Below, piece by piece: positions 53,308 to 62,197 of a DNA stretch of 64,000 bases. The notes under the pieces were generated by a model. It was not told the DNA's origin. It made no database searches and saw nothing but the letters and a program-made list of their open reading frames with translations. How positions within the stretch are numbered: the stretch's first letter is position 1; every line of letters starts with the position of its first letter. The translations under genes were made by a program, and so were the position numbers. The DNA lies in the NCBI RefSeq assembly GCF_018613875.1, contig NZ_JAGGPJ010000028.1:1-64000 (forward strand), in the 5' to 3' direction. The stretch comes from Arthrobacter sp. ISL-28 (GTDB lineage: Bacteria; Actinomycetota; Actinomycetes; Actinomycetales; Micrococcaceae).

Positions 53308-53733
53308 ATGTTGATGATGAGCGATCCTTTCCGCCAGCTCGACCGGCTGACCCAGCAGGTGCTGGGAACGACCGCTCATCCGGCCGCGATGGCCTTGGAT
53401 GCCTGGCGTGAAGGCAATGAATTCGTAGTGGCGGTTGATCTGCCCGGCGTGGAGGTCGACTCGATCGATGTGGATGTTGAGCAGAACGTTCTGACCCTCC
53501 GTGCCGAGCGAAAGGACGCCGTCGGTGAAGGGGTTGAACTGATTGCTTCGGAGCGGCCCCGCGGTGTCTTTAGCCGACAGCTGATCCTGGGCGAAGCACT
53601 GGACACAGAGAACGTGAAGGCCGGCTATGACGGCGGCGTCCTAACGCTTCGCATCCCGGTGGCGGAGAAGGCGCAGCCCCGGAAGATCGAAATCACTTCC
53701 GGAACTGGCGCACAGCACCAGATCAACGCCTAA
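53308..53733 (+). CDS. Small heat-shock protein Hsp20
   Basis: A 141-residue chaperone. Alpha-crystallin domain about 35-130: WREGNEFVVAVDLPGVEVDSIDVDVEQNVLTLRAERK, ERPRGVFSRQLILGEALD and YDGGVLTLRIPVAEKAQPRKIEI. A strong AGGAGG lies ahead. Holds unfolded proteins. One of two in the window. Confidence 0.94.
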   Translation: MLMMSDPFRQLDRLTQQVLGTTAHPAAMALDAWREGNEFVVAVDLPGVEVDSIDVDVEQNVLTLRAERKDAVGEGVELIASERPRGVFSRQLILGEALDTENVKAGYDGGVLTLRIPVAEKAQPRKIEITSGTGAQHQINA

Positions 53734-53997
53734 AGGACCGGGAGGGATGCCGAAGCCGAGGCTGCATATCGGGCGGTTGGCTTTCATCAAGAACGCCACT
53801 GCGTCTTTAGCGCACAAGCAGCATCAGGGCAAAGGCATCCCTCCCCCACGAGCGGTCTCCGGTCCCCGCGGCCCGGGGACCGCTTCATGCCCGACCGCGG
53901 AACACAATCCATCATGACCAGACGGACCAGCACACCATCGCCTGCTGATTCCGCCGGGCACCGTGGTCCTGAGGCGACGCGAATGGAGGTAGAGACA

Positions 53998-54318
53998 ATG
54001 GCAATCCAGTACATGGACGACGGTTTCGCCCCCCACATGGATCGGGGATTCGCATCGGCAAAGACGCGTCTTGAGCCAAACAGGCTGGGCTGGGACCAAG
54101 ACGGAGAGACAGAGGCCCATTCCCGAGCACTGGTGGAACATGTTCTGGCCCTCGAACCGGAGCGCGTTCCAGCCGTAACGGCCGAACTTTTCGCCGAGGC
54201 GATAGCCGTGGCGAATGCCGTCCGACAAGCTCAAGGAAGAGGACCTGTTACGTCTTTCCGGGCCCGTGACTATTGGGAAATCCTGAAGGACCTGATCGAC
54301 AGCGTTCTGGAGCAGTAG
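53998..54318 (+). CDS. Unknown protein near Hsp20 genes
   Basis: A 106-residue protein from ATG 53998, with GGAGGT 8 bases ahead. MAIQYMDDGFAPHMDRGF begins it; helices follow (AHSRALVEHVLALE, VTAELFAEAIAVANAVRQAQG). No family recognised. Its place between stress genes suggests a related role only weakly. Confidence 0.6.
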   Translation: MAIQYMDDGFAPHMDRGFASAKTRLEPNRLGWDQDGETEAHSRALVEHVLALEPERVPAVTAELFAEAIAVANAVRQAQGRGPVTSFRARDYWEILKDLIDSVLEQ

Positions 54319-54346
54319 CCACCCCGTTCATCGTTGTGATGCCGGG

Positions 54347-54379
54347 CGAATCGGCGGGGCGAATCGGCGGGGCGAATCG
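54347..54379. repeat. 13-bp tandem repeat
   Basis: CGAATCGGCGGGG occurs twice in tandem and a third partial copy follows (54373-54379). Lies just after the 53998 gene stop. Copies may be slippage-prone. Confidence 0.7.
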
Positions 54380-54518
54380 TCCCCGCTGGCGGGAATAACG
54401 CCGTTTCCTCGGTGGTGGCACCAGCAGCTAAGGCACGGCCAGAGGCCCGCTGTCCTGCCGACCCGCCCACGCTGCGGCGTAACGTGGTCTGAAAGCCGAT
54501 GCAAAGGGAGTGGTTTGC

Positions 54519-55076
54519 GTGGTGACGATTGCTGTGATGGTTGGCAGTACCCGGCCGGGCCGCCGGAGCAAGCAGGTGGCGGACTGGGTGTTGGCCAGGG
54601 CAACCTCCAGAGGAGGTGCCGACTTCGAAATACTGGATCTGGCCGACTACAACCTGCCGCTGTTGGATGAGCCGATGCCTCCCTCCCTCGGAAACTATCA
54701 GAACGAGCACACCAAGGTCTGGGCTCAGACAATCTCGCGGTTCGACGGTTTTGTCTTTGTGACGGCTGAATACAACCACTCCGTGCCGGGGGTCTTGAAG
54801 AACGCCCTGGATTTCCTCTACGCGGAATGGAACAACAAAGCCGCTGGTTTCGTCTCCTATGGGAGCGCCGGCGGAGTGCGCGCCGTCGAAGCCCTGCGCC
54901 TGATCGCCGGCGAACTGCAGATGGCCGACGTCCGGGCCCAAGTGGCATTGCCCTTTGCCACGGACTTCGAGAACTTCACCACCTTCAGACCCAGCGAAAC
55001 CGCGGAAGAGGCCCTAGTGCCGCTCCTGGACCAGCTCATCTCCTGGGCAACGGCGCTGAAAACCCTCCGGACCTGA
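54519..55076 (+). CDS. NADPH-dependent FMN reductase
   Basis: A 185-residue flavodoxin-like protein from GTG 54519 with AGGGAG 8 bases ahead. VVTIAVMVGSTRPGRRSKQVADWV is the FMN phosphate loop; VTAEYNHSVPGVLKNALDFLY and KAAGFVSYGSAGGVRAVEALR complete the site. Reduces quinones, azo dyes or FMN with NADPH in the family. Confidence 0.9.
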   Translation: MVTIAVMVGSTRPGRRSKQVADWVLARATSRGGADFEILDLADYNLPLLDEPMPPSLGNYQNEHTKVWAQTISRFDGFVFVTAEYNHSVPGVLKNALDFLYAEWNNKAAGFVSYGSAGGVRAVEALRLIAGELQMADVRAQVALPFATDFENFTTFRPSETAEEALVPLLDQLISWATALKTLRT

Positions 55077-55134
55077 TCTGCTGGCCGAGGCGATTTCGGC
55101 TGTCCGAATCGCAAATTTGTAAAGGGGGCTTGGG

Positions 55135-55347
55135 ATGGGCCGGGACTTCGGTCCGCTGCTCGTTGCTGTCGGGCTGCTGGTCGTCCTGGTGGGCGTATTG
55201 GCATGGAATGACTGGCTGTCGTGGTTCGGCAATCTCCCAGGGGATGTCCGGATCGACCGGGGGAATGCGCGGGTTTACATCCCTTGGGTCTCCATGATCG
55301 TGGTGTCGGTTGCAGTCAGCATCGTGATCGCGCTGTTCCGCCGTTGA
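55135..55347 (+). CDS. DUF2905 membrane protein
   Basis: A 70-residue protein with two helices: GPLLVAVGLLVVLVGVLAW and YIPWVSMIVVSVAVSIVIALF. WFGNLPGDVRIDRGNARVYIPW is the DUF2905 signature. Function unknown. AAAGGGGG lies ahead of the ATG. Confidence 0.92.
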   Translation: MGRDFGPLLVAVGLLVVLVGVLAWNDWLSWFGNLPGDVRIDRGNARVYIPWVSMIVVSVAVSIVIALFRR

Positions 55348-55435
55348 CCCTCGTCTGGCATTTGCCGGCCCTTAGGGCGGGACGGCGCATATCCGCCCGC
55401 CCTCTGGGCTTCACCGGTCCATTGGGATGGTTCGC

Positions 55436-55903
55436 CTACATCTGCCCTGCCGATGTCGCTTCTCCCATACTGGTGCCTGTTGCCCGACCTGCCGCCCCGC
55501 GTGTGATGGGTATCTTCCGGGAAGCCGCCGCGGCCTCGTCGGGAACGGGAATCCGGACCTCAAGGACTCCGTCATTATAGGAGGCCCGAATGTCGTTCTC
55601 GTCGACAGGACCGGGCAGGGTTATCGCGCGGGAGAAGGTACCGTACTTGAACTCCGAACGGTATCCCCGCTTATCCTTATGCTCGGATTTTTCCTGGTGG
55701 CGGACATCGATCTGCAGTTCGTTTCCGACCAGAGTGATGTCGACGTCCTGTTCAGGGTCGATGCCGGGGACTTCCGCTCTGACGACCATTGTTCCTTCCT
55801 CGCGGTATTCCTCCACCCGAAGCCAGGACCCCAGGTCCCCTTCAAGGAAACGCCGCAACGGCTCGGTAATGTCAGAACCTGCCCGGCGGATGATGCTGTT
55901 CAT
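55436..55903 (-). CDS. Small heat-shock protein Hsp20
   Basis: A 155-residue chaperone from ATG 55903, with GGGAGGTGG 5 bases ahead. LRVEEYREEGTMVVRAEVPGIDPEQDVDITLVGNELQIDV, then RSEFKYGTFSRAITLPGPVDENDIRASYNDGVLEVRIPVP. An open frame of 16 codons upstream is not needed. Second Hsp20 of the window, of a different subgroup. Confidence 0.93.
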   Translation of the reverse strand: MNSIIRRAGSDITEPLRRFLEGDLGSWLRVEEYREEGTMVVRAEVPGIDPEQDVDITLVGNELQIDVRHQEKSEHKDKRGYRSEFKYGTFSRAITLPGPVDENDIRASYNDGVLEVRIPVPDEAAAASRKIPITRGAAGRATGTSMGEATSAGQM

Positions 55904-56242
55904 CGTTGCCACCTCCCTGGGTACTGCCCGTTCGCCCGGCAGCCAAGGCAACCGGGGCCCGGGGCTGGATTTCCAGCACCAATAAAATACGTCTGCCCGG
56001 CGCTGATGTTAAGCGTCCGGCACGCGGATCTTCTGCTAGGGCCAGAAGTCTCTCGTTAGGCGGCCAACCTCGGGTAAAAGAGCTCTTCCGCCAGCCCGAC
56101 CCTGCAGAAGCTGGACCACCAACTGCCTTCGCCAAGGCGCTCTACAGCGATGACGTGCTGGGGTGCGTCGGTTTCCTCGCCACGGTCGCCGGTGTTCCGA
56201 TTCAGCGACCCTGTTTCCTTGAAAATTATTCCGCATATCATC
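55904..56242. other. Gap with no supported gene
   Basis: Several short frames overlap here; none has a ribosome binding site or family match. The hsp20 promoter must lie near the left end. Confidence 0.45.
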
Positions 56243-56273
56243 TTGCGATCTTTGATATATTAGTCCTATACTA
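56243..56273 (+). promoter_or_regulatory. Promoter with overlapping operator for the aminotransferase operon
   Basis: TTGCGA (56243-56248), an 18-base spacer, and TATACT (56267-56272) make a good sigma-70-type promoter. TAGT-N5-ACTA (56261-56273) overlaps the -10, a likely repressor site (GntR-like spacing). The leader is about 45 bases. Confidence 0.6.
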
Positions 56274-56324
56274 GAGCGGAATCTGCAGAGGATCGATCGT
56301 CAACTCGATGAGGAGTAGAACAGC

Positions 56325-57524
56325 ATGCAGCAACTCGCGCACCGGCTCGAACGCCTAGGCACCGAAACCGCCTTCAGCGTCGCCCAAGCCGCAGCCGCCT
56401 GGAAGGCGAAGGGGAACCGCGTGTACCCCTTCCACCTCGGCGACATCAACATCCCGACGGCCCCACATATCGTCGAGGCGATGAACCGGGCAATCGCCGA
56501 CGGCTACACGGGATACTGCCCCGGCCCCGGCATCCCGCAACTGCGTGAAGCCCTCGCCGACGACCTCGGCTCGCGCCGCGGAATCGAGTTCTCCCCCGAC
56601 AATGTGGTCGTGATGCCCGGCGGCAAGCCCGTCATCACGAAGTTCCTGCAGGCGGTCATGAACCCCGGCCAGGAAGTGCTCTACCCCAACCCCGGCTTCC
56701 CGATCTATGAATCCCAGATCGAGTACCTCGGCGGCACGGCCGTGCCGTACCGCTATCTGCCCACGAGCACGGGATTCGCGATCGACCTCGAGCAGATCCG
56801 CGCGTCGATCACCCCGAACACGGTCGCAATTATCTACAACGACCTGCAGAACCCCATCTCAGCCGAGTCGACCGCGGCCGAGCGTGAGGCCATCGCACAG
56901 CTCGCGATGGAACACGACCTCTGGGTACTCTCCGACGAGGCCTACTTCGAGACCCGCTATGAGGGGGTCTCGAGCTCGATCGCATCGCTTCCCGGCATGG
57001 CCGAGCGTACCGTCATCCTCTACACGTTCAGCAAGAAGTTCGCCATGACCGGCTCACGCCTCGGCTGCGCCGTCGCCCCGCGCGAGATCGCCCAGGTGCT
57101 CAGCACGCTTAACACCAATGATGAGTCCTGCACGACGCACTACGTGCAGTGGGCCGGCATCGAAGCGCTCCGCGGCCCCCAGGAATCTGTGCAGCAGATG
57201 CTTGAGATCCTGCAGAAGCGTCGGGACACCGCATGCGAGCTCGTGAATTCCATCCCCGGCATGCACGTCGCCGTCCCGCAGTCGACCTTCTACCTGTTCC
57301 CCGACGTCACCGAGGCCATGGAGCGCATGGGTTACTCGGCAGTCGGCGACTTCGCCACTGATGCCTTGTACAAGACTGGCGTCTCCTTCTGCACGCGCGA
57401 GCACTTCGGCCGACGCCTGCCCGGCGAGGAACGGCAGTACATCCGGCTCGCCTACTCGGGCATCGAGGTGCCCGACATCCGCGACGGCCTCGGACGCCTG
57501 CGCGAGTGGATCGAGACGGCATGA
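56325..57524 (+). CDS. PLP-dependent class I/II aminotransferase
   Basis: A 399-residue fold I aminotransferase. YPFHLGDINIPTAPHIVEAM, GYTGYCPGPGIPQLREALADDLG, SDEAYFETRYEG and LYTFSKKFAMTGSRLG (Schiff-base Lys) are visible. NDLQNPISAEST replaces the usual NPNNPTG. GAGGAG lies ahead. The next gene overlaps by 4 bases (ATGA), so the two products likely act in sequence. Confidence 0.9.
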   Translation: MQQLAHRLERLGTETAFSVAQAAAAWKAKGNRVYPFHLGDINIPTAPHIVEAMNRAIADGYTGYCPGPGIPQLREALADDLGSRRGIEFSPDNVVVMPGGKPVITKFLQAVMNPGQEVLYPNPGFPIYESQIEYLGGTAVPYRYLPTSTGFAIDLEQIRASITPNTVAIIYNDLQNPISAESTAAEREAIAQLAMEHDLWVLSDEAYFETRYEGVSSSIASLPGMAERTVILYTFSKKFAMTGSRLGCAVAPREIAQVLSTLNTNDESCTTHYVQWAGIEALRGPQESVQQMLEILQKRRDTACELVNSIPGMHVAVPQSTFYLFPDVTEAMERMGYSAVGDFATDALYKTGVSFCTREHFGRRLPGEERQYIRLAYSGIEVPDIRDGLGRLREWIETA

Positions 57525-58480
57525 GCCGGGTCGTCGTCACGGGGCGTATCCCCGATGCCGCAATCGAGAAGCTCCGCGCCGAGCACGAGGTCGATGCCTG
57601 GCAGGGTCCGGAGTCGATTGGCCGCGAGGAGCTCCTGCGCCGCGTGGCCGGCGCCGATGCCATCGTGAGCCTGCTCACCGAGCGCATCGACGCCGAGCTG
57701 CTCGACGCCGCCGGCCCGCAGCTCAAAGCCGTGGCGAACGTCGCCGTCGGCTATGACAACATCGACGTGCCGGCCTGCACCGGACGGGGTATTGTCGCCA
57801 CCAACACACCCGGCGTGCTCACCGAGGCGACCGCCGACATCGCGTTCGGGCTCATCCTCATGGCGACCCGCCGGCTCGGTGAGGGCGAACGGCTCATCCG
57901 CGCTGGCCAGGCGTGGAAGTGGGGCATGTTCTTCCTGCTCGGCAGCAGCCTACAGGGCAAGACCCTCGGCGTCGTCGGCATGGGCGGCATCGGCCAGGCG
58001 ACAGCTCGCCGGGCAAAGGCCTTCGGCATGGACATCGTCTACCAGTCACGCAGTGAGATCGACCCCGCGATCGCAGCGGAACTGGGCGCCCGGCGGGTCG
58101 ATCTCGACGAGTTGCTGACTGTTTCCGACGTCGTTTCGCTGCACTGCCCGTACGGAGCCGCCACGCACCATCTGATCGGCGCCGAGCAGCTCGCAGCGAT
58201 GAAGAGCTCGACATACCTCGTCAACACCGCACGTGGACCGATCGTCGACGAAGCGGCGCTGGCCGCCGCGCTGCGCGACGGCGTCATCGCGGGTGCCGGG
58301 CTGGACGTCTTCGAGCACGAACCCCAGGTCCATCCCGAGTTGCTGGATCTGGAGAATGTAACACTCGTGCCGCACCTCGGCTCGGCCACCGTAGAGACGC
58401 GCACCGCCATGGCGGTTCTCGCCGCCGACAACGCGCTCGCCGTGCTCCGCGGTGAGCGGCCGCCCACACCGATCGACTAG
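57521..58480 (+). CDS. D-isomer 2-hydroxyacid dehydrogenase
   Basis: A 319-residue NAD(P)-dependent enzyme from ATG 57521. LGVVGMGGIGQATARRAKAFG is the Rossmann loop; NTARGPIVDE has the catalytic Arg, LDVFEHEPQ the Glu and VPHLGSATVETR the His. Glyoxylate/hydroxypyruvate reductase-like. Coupled to the aminotransferase: it could reduce the 2-oxo acid formed. Terminator at 58539-58584. Confidence 0.92.
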   Translation: MSRVVVTGRIPDAAIEKLRAEHEVDAWQGPESIGREELLRRVAGADAIVSLLTERIDAELLDAAGPQLKAVANVAVGYDNIDVPACTGRGIVATNTPGVLTEATADIAFGLILMATRRLGEGERLIRAGQAWKWGMFFLLGSSLQGKTLGVVGMGGIGQATARRAKAFGMDIVYQSRSEIDPAIAAELGARRVDLDELLTVSDVVSLHCPYGAATHHLIGAEQLAAMKSSTYLVNTARGPIVDEAALAAALRDGVIAGAGLDVFEHEPQVHPELLDLENVTLVPHLGSATVETRTAMAVLAADNALAVLRGERPPTPID

Positions 58481-58538
58481 CGGCGACGGGCGCGCACCGG
58501 AAACGCGACGCCACGGCCGAACGACACCACCAACGCAG

Positions 58539-58584
58539 GAACGAGTACGAGCTCCGTCCCCGAAGGATGAGCTCGTACTCGTTC
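58539..58584 (+). terminator. Terminator-like hairpin after the dehydrogenase
   Basis: A 16-bp perfect stem (58539-58554 with 58569-58584) and a 14-base loop, 58 bases after the stop. Followed by ATGTTCTTC, a modest T content. Confidence 0.65.
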
Positions 58585-58739
58585 ATGTTCTTCACGCAGC
58601 CTCGGGACTGGCTCTGACGGCGCCCTTACCATGGCCGCGACGGCCGCAGTTGCTCGCTGGATGCTGCGGTCAAACTGCGCCATGACCCCTCGCCTCAGTG
58701 CCCGGCACGCTCGGGCCCTCTAACGTGCGAGCCAGGGCA

Positions 58740-59777
58740 TCAGATCCAGCCGTCTGGGACGCCCGGCACGCCACCTTCCCTGTGCACCGCGATCATCTGC
58801 GCGGCGCTCATCCCCCTCAGGTATCCCTCGGCGGCCTGCGCGGCAGTGATCCCCGCGTCTGCTAGCCTCATCAGGTCGTGCTCGTTCAGCGGGGCTGACA
58901 GCCCTGCCGCCCCCGAGGCCCCTGCCAGAACCTCCGCGCCGAAAAGGATCAGGCGCCGCTCGAAGTCGAGACGGCGCCTCTCGCTGTGGGCGATACGCGA
59001 GAGGCCGTTGGCAAGCCTCATGGTGCGGGCATCCCGGGGAATCCGCGCGGCCAGGTCAGCACCGTGCCGGACGGCGAGCCGGTAGACCCCTTCCTTGACC
59101 TCGTTCGGGGTCTCCCTGCCGATCCTGAATCGCTCAATCCAGCCGCTGATGTCCTCGGCTCGGACCGGCTGATCCGCGTCCGACTTCAGGCTGGCCAGCA
59201 GCCCACTGAGGGTACCCTCGTTGTCCTCGGCCTCGAGGAACCGCGAGATACCGATCTGGAGGATATCTCGCAGGTCGATCCTGCGCTCCTGCACGGCAAC
59301 CCACACCGTCTGGTTCCGCCGAAGCTTGCCGAGCAGGTCCTCACCCAGCTTCTCCCCGAAGCCCTCGGCGTCGTCGTAGAACGACACGGGGGCGTGCTGG
59401 AAGCGGTCGAGCACTTCCGAAGGCATCGCCGCCCAGCGGAGCGCCGCCTCCGCGACATCGTGGTTGTCCTCGACGAGGTCGTCAAGCCGTTGCTCTTCGA
59501 GGAACGCAACGGCCTCATCTGCCGTCGTTATCCCCGCATCGAGCAGGGCCACGGCGGTCTCCGGGGACGCCACGGAGAGGACCTCGCAGAAGTTGTATGG
59601 CGTGGCGGCGAACTCGAACTCGGCCTTGCGCCCCCCGCGGATGCTGCGCTTGGCGAGGGCGTCCAGCAGGCTGTTGCTGCTCGGCAGGTCGCGGGCGTAC
59701 GTCTCCACGACGCGGCGGTGCACGTCGTAGGACGGAGCGTCCGGGAACCTCCGCCCCGGAACGGGATCGCTGTCCAT
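58740..59777 (-). CDS. Unknown protein with repeated helical units
   Basis: A 345-residue soluble protein, charged and helical. It has related short units: LLDAGITTADEAVAFLEEQRLDDLV near 80 and LADAGITAAQAAEGYLRGMSAAQMI near 310. These D-A-G-I-T segments look like repeats. No catalytic motif or family was recognised. It lies alone between the dehydrogenase operon and tRNA-Ala. Confidence 0.7.
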   Translation of the reverse strand: MDSDPVPGRRFPDAPSYDVHRRVVETYARDLPSSNSLLDALAKRSIRGGRKAEFEFAATPYNFCEVLSVASPETAVALLDAGITTADEAVAFLEEQRLDDLVEDNHDVAEAALRWAAMPSEVLDRFQHAPVSFYDDAEGFGEKLGEDLLGKLRRNQTVWVAVQERRIDLRDILQIGISRFLEAEDNEGTLSGLLASLKSDADQPVRAEDISGWIERFRIGRETPNEVKEGVYRLAVRHGADLAARIPRDARTMRLANGLSRIAHSERRRLDFERRLILFGAEVLAGASGAAGLSAPLNEHDLMRLADAGITAAQAAEGYLRGMSAAQMIAVHREGGVPGVPDGWI

Positions 59778-60076
59778 ACGTCCGAGCCTAGACCTTTCCC
59801 ACGTCGTCGGCCGGTCCTCCGGACGGGAACCCCAGGGACGGGCTTGAACGTAGCTCGAGGGCCGGTGGCTGCACTCGGAAGCTTCCCGGATTAAGCGGCG
59901 GTCTTCCTGAGGTGTCGGCTAAACCGACAGCTGATGGCACTGCCGACCCGGGTGGTCTAGTGCTGCTGAAACGTCAAGGTTCTCTCCTGCTGCAGGCCGC
60001 GGCCAGGCTTCCGTTCCCATGAACAAGGAACACGGTTGGCACGACCCCACCCGGACTACCAGCCCAGAGAAAGAAA
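59778..60076. other. Gap with no supported gene
   Basis: Only a small hairpin (TGTCGG/CCGACA, 59913-59929) is visible. The promoter of the 58740-59777 gene lies at its left end. Confidence 0.45.
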
Positions 60077-60104
60077 AACACCCCGGTCCGAAGACCGGGG
60101 TGTT
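60077..60104 (-). terminator. Terminator of tRNA-Ala
   Basis: A 12-bp perfect stem with a CGAA loop (60089-60092), followed on the minus strand by TTTTTCTTTC. It lies 50 bases after the tRNA end. Confidence 0.9.
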
Positions 60105-60153
60105 ACCGATGACCCGACCCATCCGTGAGGGATGTCTCGGCTCACCACATTCG

Positions 60154-60226
60154 TGGAGCTAAGGGGATTCGAACCCCTGACCTCTTCGATGCGAACGAAG
60201 CGCTCTACCAACTGAGCTATAACCCC
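60154..60226 (-). tRNA. tRNA-Ala (anticodon CGC)
   Basis: The minus strand folds into a 73-base tRNA: acceptor GGGGTTA/TAGCTCC (one G-U pair), D-arm AGCTCAGTTGGTAGAGC, anticodon stem CTTCG/CGAAG around loop TTCGCAT with anticodon CGC, and T-arm GGGGTTCGAATCCCC. It reads GCG codons. No CCA is encoded. A terminator follows. Confidence 0.97.
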
Positions 60227-60271
60227 GGGGACGCTGCCTCTATGAGGAACGGCAACGCCGGTTTCCTTAGG

Positions 60272-61072
60272 CTACAAATTTTCCCGTCTCTTTTCCAGCC
60301 AGCCCTCGAATGTCTCCCGGCCGTAGGGCTCACCGGGAGCCAGGTTCCTGCCTTCGCGCAGGAATCTTCCCATGGGGCCGGGCAGCGGCAGCCCGATAAC
60401 CAGTCCCCGTGCCCCGGTGACCCGCTTCCACGTCTGCGCCATGGCCTTCATGTCCTTGACTTCCGGTCCGCCGATCGTCCTCAGCCTGTGCCGCTCCCCC
60501 GTTGGCGCCTCAAGTGCCGCTTCAAGCAGCGCAGCTGCCACTTCGCCCGGCGAGATCGTTTGGAACCGTGCGCCCCGAATCGTCGGAACGAGTCCGACCC
60601 GGGACCCGGCCGCGAATAGCCGTGCCACGAGACTGTGAAACTGCGTGGCGCGCACCGTCACGGTTTCCAGCTCCGAGCGTGAATACACACGTTCCTTTTC
60701 CGCCTTCGACCGGTAGAAACCGTAAGCCGTCTGGTCGCAATTGACGATGGAAAGGAGCACGGCCCTCACAACCCCGGCTTCCAGTGCTGCGGACAACAGA
60801 AGCTCGCCACCGGTGGCGAACAGTTTGAGCGCTTCCCCGGTCTGCCCCTCCAGGCAGTCAATAACGACGTCGGCTCCCGCCAGCGCTTCCGGTACCCCTT
60901 CCCCGGTGGTGACGTCGCCGCGGAAGTAAGTGGCGCCGTCGATCTTGGCGGCCTCGCCCGCCGGCGGCGGGTTCCGGCTGAGGACGGCGACGGCGTGCCC
61001 TTGGTCTAGGGCCCGTCCCACCACTTCGCGGCCAACCTGGCCGGTGCCGCCGGCAACGCAGATGCGGCTCAT
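60272..61072 (-). CDS. NmrA-like NAD(P)-binding protein
   Basis: A 266-residue atypical short-chain reductase. RICVAGGTGQVGREVVGRAL is the nucleotide loop; VVIDCLEGQTGEALKLFATG, TVRATQFHSLVARLF and KRRENL at the end follow. It lacks the YxxxK pair, so redox sensing or an isomerase-like role is possible. Confidence 0.85.
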   Translation of the reverse strand: MSRICVAGGTGQVGREVVGRALDQGHAVAVLSRNPPPAGEAAKIDGATYFRGDVTTGEGVPEALAGADVVIDCLEGQTGEALKLFATGGELLLSAALEAGVVRAVLLSIVNCDQTAYGFYRSKAEKERVYSRSELETVTVRATQFHSLVARLFAAGSRVGLVPTIRGARFQTISPGEVAAALLEAALEAPTGERHRLRTIGGPEVKDMKAMAQTWKRVTGARGLVIGLPLPGPMGRFLREGRNLAPGEPYGRETFEGWLEKRRENL

Positions 61073-61105
61073 GCTCCGAGGCTACACACGGCGGCCTGAG
61101 CCAGG

Positions 61106-62092
61106 CTACGCGCGGCGGCGCTGCAGGACATCGTCCAGGTTGCTCAGCGCGCTCTGTGCCTTCGTCTGAGGCCGGGCCTGCCCGGCATTCGGCGAGGCGA
61201 CAGCGGGCGCAGCAGCGCTGCCCTGCTTCAGGGACGGTTTGCCTGCGGCCTTCGGGGCCTCCGGCAGGTCGAGTGGTTCAGGGGCGGGGCGTTCAGCCTT
61301 GGCGGCCTCAACGTACGTGGGCTTCGGAACCTCGACCGGCTCCCAGCTGGTGGTCTCGTCCGTCCCCGGGGCGGCAGCTTCCTGCGCCTTGGCAGCCTGC
61401 CCGCTGTGGTCGCCGGCTGCGAGGGCAACCGCCAGGGCGGCCTCGCGGAGTTCGACGGCGGTCAGGGGCCTGGGCTTTGCGGCTGCGGCTTCCGCATCGA
61501 AGAGTGTGCTTTCGCGGAGCACCGTCTCTTCTGCGGCCGGGGCGGCATCCGGCGCGGCGTGGTGCCGTGGGGCGGGTGCGCCCATCGCAGCGGCGAAGGC
61601 GGCCTTCATCTTCCTGCGGCGATCGCGCACAGCAAGCCGGCGGAGAAGAACGACGGCGGCAAGGCCGGCCAGGAACGATCCCGCCGGAAGCCAGCCGCTT
61701 CCCAGCCCAAAGATCTGCAGAATTCCCGAGACCAGGGCTGTGGCAATGAACAGGAGTCCGGCCAGGGCGATGGCAACACGTCCATATCGGATCCGGAAGG
61801 CGCCTCCGTTCCTGACGGCAGGCTTGCGGCTGGGCTGGCCCGGCGTGAAGCCTGCTGCGGATTCGCTGCTCTTCCTGATGTCCATGGGATTCTCCTGCTG
61901 GGCGGTCATATAAAGGACCGCTCCGGCTTGCGGGTTTGCAGTTTCGTGGTCAACGGTCTCAAGCATCAGATCGCCGGCGGCCTGAAACTGATGCCGGCCG
62001 CTTCGGAGGACGTAAGGGGCGACCCACACAATCCAGAGCGCAACAGCAACCACAAGGATGACTGAGCTGCTAAGGGGGAAGTCCACACACAA
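61106..62092 (-). CDS. SepX/GlpR-like divisome membrane protein
   Basis: A 328-residue protein. An N-terminal helix LSSSVILVVAVALWIVWVAPYVLRSGR, a loop, two central helices (IALAGLLFIATALVSGILQI and AGSFLAGLAAVVLLRRLAV), then a long Pro/Ala-rich tail ending LSNLDDVLQRRRA. The layout and gene context (rimJ, galU) match SepX/GlpR, which works at the division septum in Streptomyces and binds the MoeA-like Glp in Corynebacterium. No moeA gene is here. GTG near 62092 is the start. Confidence 0.68.
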   Translation of the reverse strand: MCVDFPLSSSVILVVAVALWIVWVAPYVLRSGRHQFQAAGDLMLETVDHETANPQAGAVLYMTAQQENPMDIRKSSESAAGFTPGQPSRKPAVRNGGAFRIRYGRVAIALAGLLFIATALVSGILQIFGLGSGWLPAGSFLAGLAAVVLLRRLAVRDRRRKMKAAFAAAMGAPAPRHHAAPDAAPAAEETVLRESTLFDAEAAAAKPRPLTAVELREAALAVALAAGDHSGQAAKAQEAAAPGTDETTSWEPVEVPKPTYVEAAKAERPAPEPLDLPEAPKAAGKPSLKQGSAAAPAVASPNAGQARPQTKAQSALSNLDDVLQRRRA

Positions 62093-62197
62093 AACCGTAT
62101 GAGGAATTGCCGACCTCTTGTGGCATTCATCTCGGTGTGTCGCTTCCGGGCTCTCAAATGATTGGACTTAAGTCGAAGACGCCGCCCGTGGATCCCA

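Noticed and set aside
54347..54379. Possible CRISPR-like repeats
   Set aside because: The units are 13 bases in direct tandem without spacers, and no cas gene is in the window.
60154..60226. tRNA-Ala as the attachment site of an island
   Set aside because: I found no second copy of the tRNA 3' end in the window, and no integrase beside it.
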